From IMG/VR virus record IMGVR_UViG_3300021479_000054, positions 1 to 27,712 of that record: a stretch of DNA of 27,712 nucleotides; one strand, 5' to 3'. Positions 26,486 to 27,712 of this stretch are shown here, piece by piece. Within the stretch, counting starts at the first letter, position 1. Each line of letters starts with the position of its first letter. The notes beneath the pieces were generated by a model. It had not been told where the DNA came from. It did not search any database and worked only from the letters and a program-made list of their open reading frames with translations. The translations under genes were made by a program, and so were the position numbers. This stretch comes from a virus.

Positions 26486-27712
26486 ATGTCTTTTCTCTCC
26501 GGTCTTGTATCAACAATCGTAGGTGGTTTAGAAATAGCCGCTGGTGTCCTTATTGAAGTAGGCACACTAGGCGGCGGTACAGCTTTAGCCGTGATGCTGA
26601 TTGCCTCTGGTGCCGGTATGGTAATCAGCGGTATCGGTTCGATGATTGCCGGTAACGGACCCACCACAGGTTACGTTTCAGCCACACGAAATTCCATTGC
26701 TCCATGGAAAATTCAGTATGGCGAAGGTCGGGTAGGTGGCACTGTAGTTTACATGAACGAGTGGGGCCTAGACAACCAAATGCTCGATATGGTTGTCGTC
26801 CTCGCTGCCCATCCGTGCCAAAGTGTCGATGCTGTGTTTTTCGATCAACAAAGATTACACATTGATCCAACCGCCATTCCGACAAGCGCTAAAGCGGGTC
26901 ATAGCATCCCAACACCCGCCACAGGTTCAGGAACAAGCTTCAACCCACCAGCCACACACACGAACATTGTAGAGATTTCTCGTTCCGTTCATGGTGTAGT
27001 GACTGTTCATTTGCTTGCAGACATTCCGTACCTCGAAGCAGGCGATCAAGCAGTCATAGTGAATGTACCGAAAACTTCTGGGCTTAATATTGGCGACGAA
27101 ACCTTGAATGGAACATTTCAAGTGTCGCAAATTATCAGTAGAATCTCGGGATCTTTAACATTCACTTATTTAAATGGTGGTGTACCGATCACTATCAACA
27201 GTTCCACCTATTCGGGTTTTCCATTTGCCGGTTCCAGCCATGCCGCCGAAGGTCAAAGCAAGTGGCCGACCTATGGACGATCAGTTTATATCGAGCCAAT
27301 GTTAGGCAATCAATCTTTAGGTGACACTTTTGTAGGGATGACGGCAGGAACCCCATACGACGGCACAGGCGTTCTAGTTACTCCTGAGAGTCCGCATAAC
27401 GCCCGTCCTAGCGATCTCGAAGTACAAAACCCATGGACGGCTTATTGCTCGCTACAAGGCAAGACCGCTGTGTTCATTCGGATTCGTTATCTTCCGCCTG
27501 ATGGAGTAAAAACAACTTTCTATCCGTCTGGGATGCCGCAAATTTCATTTCATGTAACGGGCAAGAATAACATTTGGGACCCGAGAACAAGCACCTACGG
27601 ATACACAACTAATTCCGCTTTGTGCATTGCCGACTATCTTTCCAACGGTTCTTTGACGGCTGACGCAAACAAAGCATACGGTTTCAAAGCGGCATACGGA
27701 ACAGAAATTCCG
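26486..27712 (+). CDS. Tail hub/host-specificity (gpJ-like) protein, truncated by the window end
   Basis: 409 codons are visible with no stop before base 27712. The protein begins MSFLSGLVSTIVGGLEIAAG followed by two hydrophobic helices (TALAVMLIASGAGMVISGIG), then RNSIAPWKIQYGEGRVGGTV (~68-87) and LDMVVVLAAHPCQSVDAVFF (~99-118), where IxYGExRVGG and VVLAAHPCxSVDxVFFD are typical of the N-terminal region of gpJ/tail-hub proteins of siphoviruses. It would form the tail tip that carries fibres and opens on host contact. Its beta-rich middle (VVTVHLLADIPYLEAGDQAV) fits the hub fold. A CTAAATAC element precedes the ATG and no good ribosome site is present. Confidence 0.82.
   Translation, partial: MSFLSGLVSTIVGGLEIAAGVLIEVGTLGGGTALAVMLIASGAGMVISGIGSMIAGNGPTTGYVSATRNSIAPWKIQYGEGRVGGTVVYMNEWGLDNQMLDMVVVLAAHPCQSVDAVFFDQQRLHIDPTAIPTSAKAGHSIPTPATGSGTSFNPPATHTNIVEISRSVHGVVTVHLLADIPYLEAGDQAVIVNVPKTSGLNIGDETLNGTFQVSQIISRISGSLTFTYLNGGVPITINSSTYSGFPFAGSSHAAEGQSKWPTYGRSVYIEPMLGNQSLGDTFVGMTAGTPYDGTGVLVTPESPHNARPSDLEVQNPWTAYCSLQGKTAVFIRIRYLPPDGVKTTFYPSGMPQISFHVTGKNNIWDPRTSTYGYTTNSALCIADYLSNGSLTADANKAYGFKAAYGTEIP

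Noticed and set aside
1-27712. CRISPR array, tRNA genes, attachment site or insertion sequence
   Set aside because: No regularly spaced repeats, no cloverleaf recognised by eye, and no transposase-like ORF. The att site would lie upstream of the truncated integrase, outside the window.

Overview
The window holds the interior of a tailed-phage genome, almost certainly a prophage with siphovirus-like (long-tail, HK97-fold) morphology. The left edge cuts into a tyrosine integrase and the right edge cuts into a tail-tip/hub gene. In between lie a small accessory/replication block, an HNH/terminase packaging block, the head genes, the connectors and the tail genes, nearly all on the + strand. The host cannot be read directly. 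Composition is near half G+C, and several Sec signal peptides end in motifs such as FAQ, SAQ and FGQ, which are common in Acidobacteriota, so that phylum is a reasonable but unproven guess. I saw no tRNA, rRNA, CRISPR array or insertion sequence.

Layout. (1) 1-480: integrase C-terminus carrying an extra SHOCT-like tail, then a strong terminator. (2) 485-2600: non-coding DNA with a 29-bp inverted repeat and short GTAGCCGGT repeats, then a DUF927-type ATPase probably used in replication. (3) 2607-4979: a segment bounded by two identical 24-bp inverted repeats, holding a three-gene minus-strand operon with a good leaderless promoter, a 0.5-kb stretch with no convincing gene, and a small minus-strand ORF. 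(4) 5014-6345: two coupled unknown genes and a gutted DNA methyltransferase, closed by a terminator. (5) 6351-10366: two HNH-type nucleases, then three consecutive genes encoding proteins with Sec signal peptides, one of 765 aa. (6) 10493-16959: small terminase, large terminase split into ATPase and nuclease ORFs, small membrane protein, portal, ClpP-like protease, an antisense HNH-like gene, and major capsid. (7) 17051-19176: head-tail connector genes, the last fused to an IPT/TIG domain. (8) 19173-20480: two cargo genes, a secreted protein on the minus strand and a GT2 glycosyltransferase. (9) 20528-27712: tail tube, tail assembly chaperone with a -1 frameshift site, tape measure (broken into two frames), and tail-tip genes.

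How it works together. Many adjacent genes overlap as TAATG, TGATG or ATGA, so the late region reads as a translationally coupled transcript. Superimposed on this is a recurring CTAAATAC element placed 11-13 nt before start codons that have no Shine-Dalgarno sequence. It looks like a phage-specific -10-like promoter giving leaderless mRNAs. Other points worth a second look are the inverted-repeat-bounded segment, the hairpin around the start of the antisense HNH gene, the split terminase, and the signal-peptide proteins inside a virion gene cluster.
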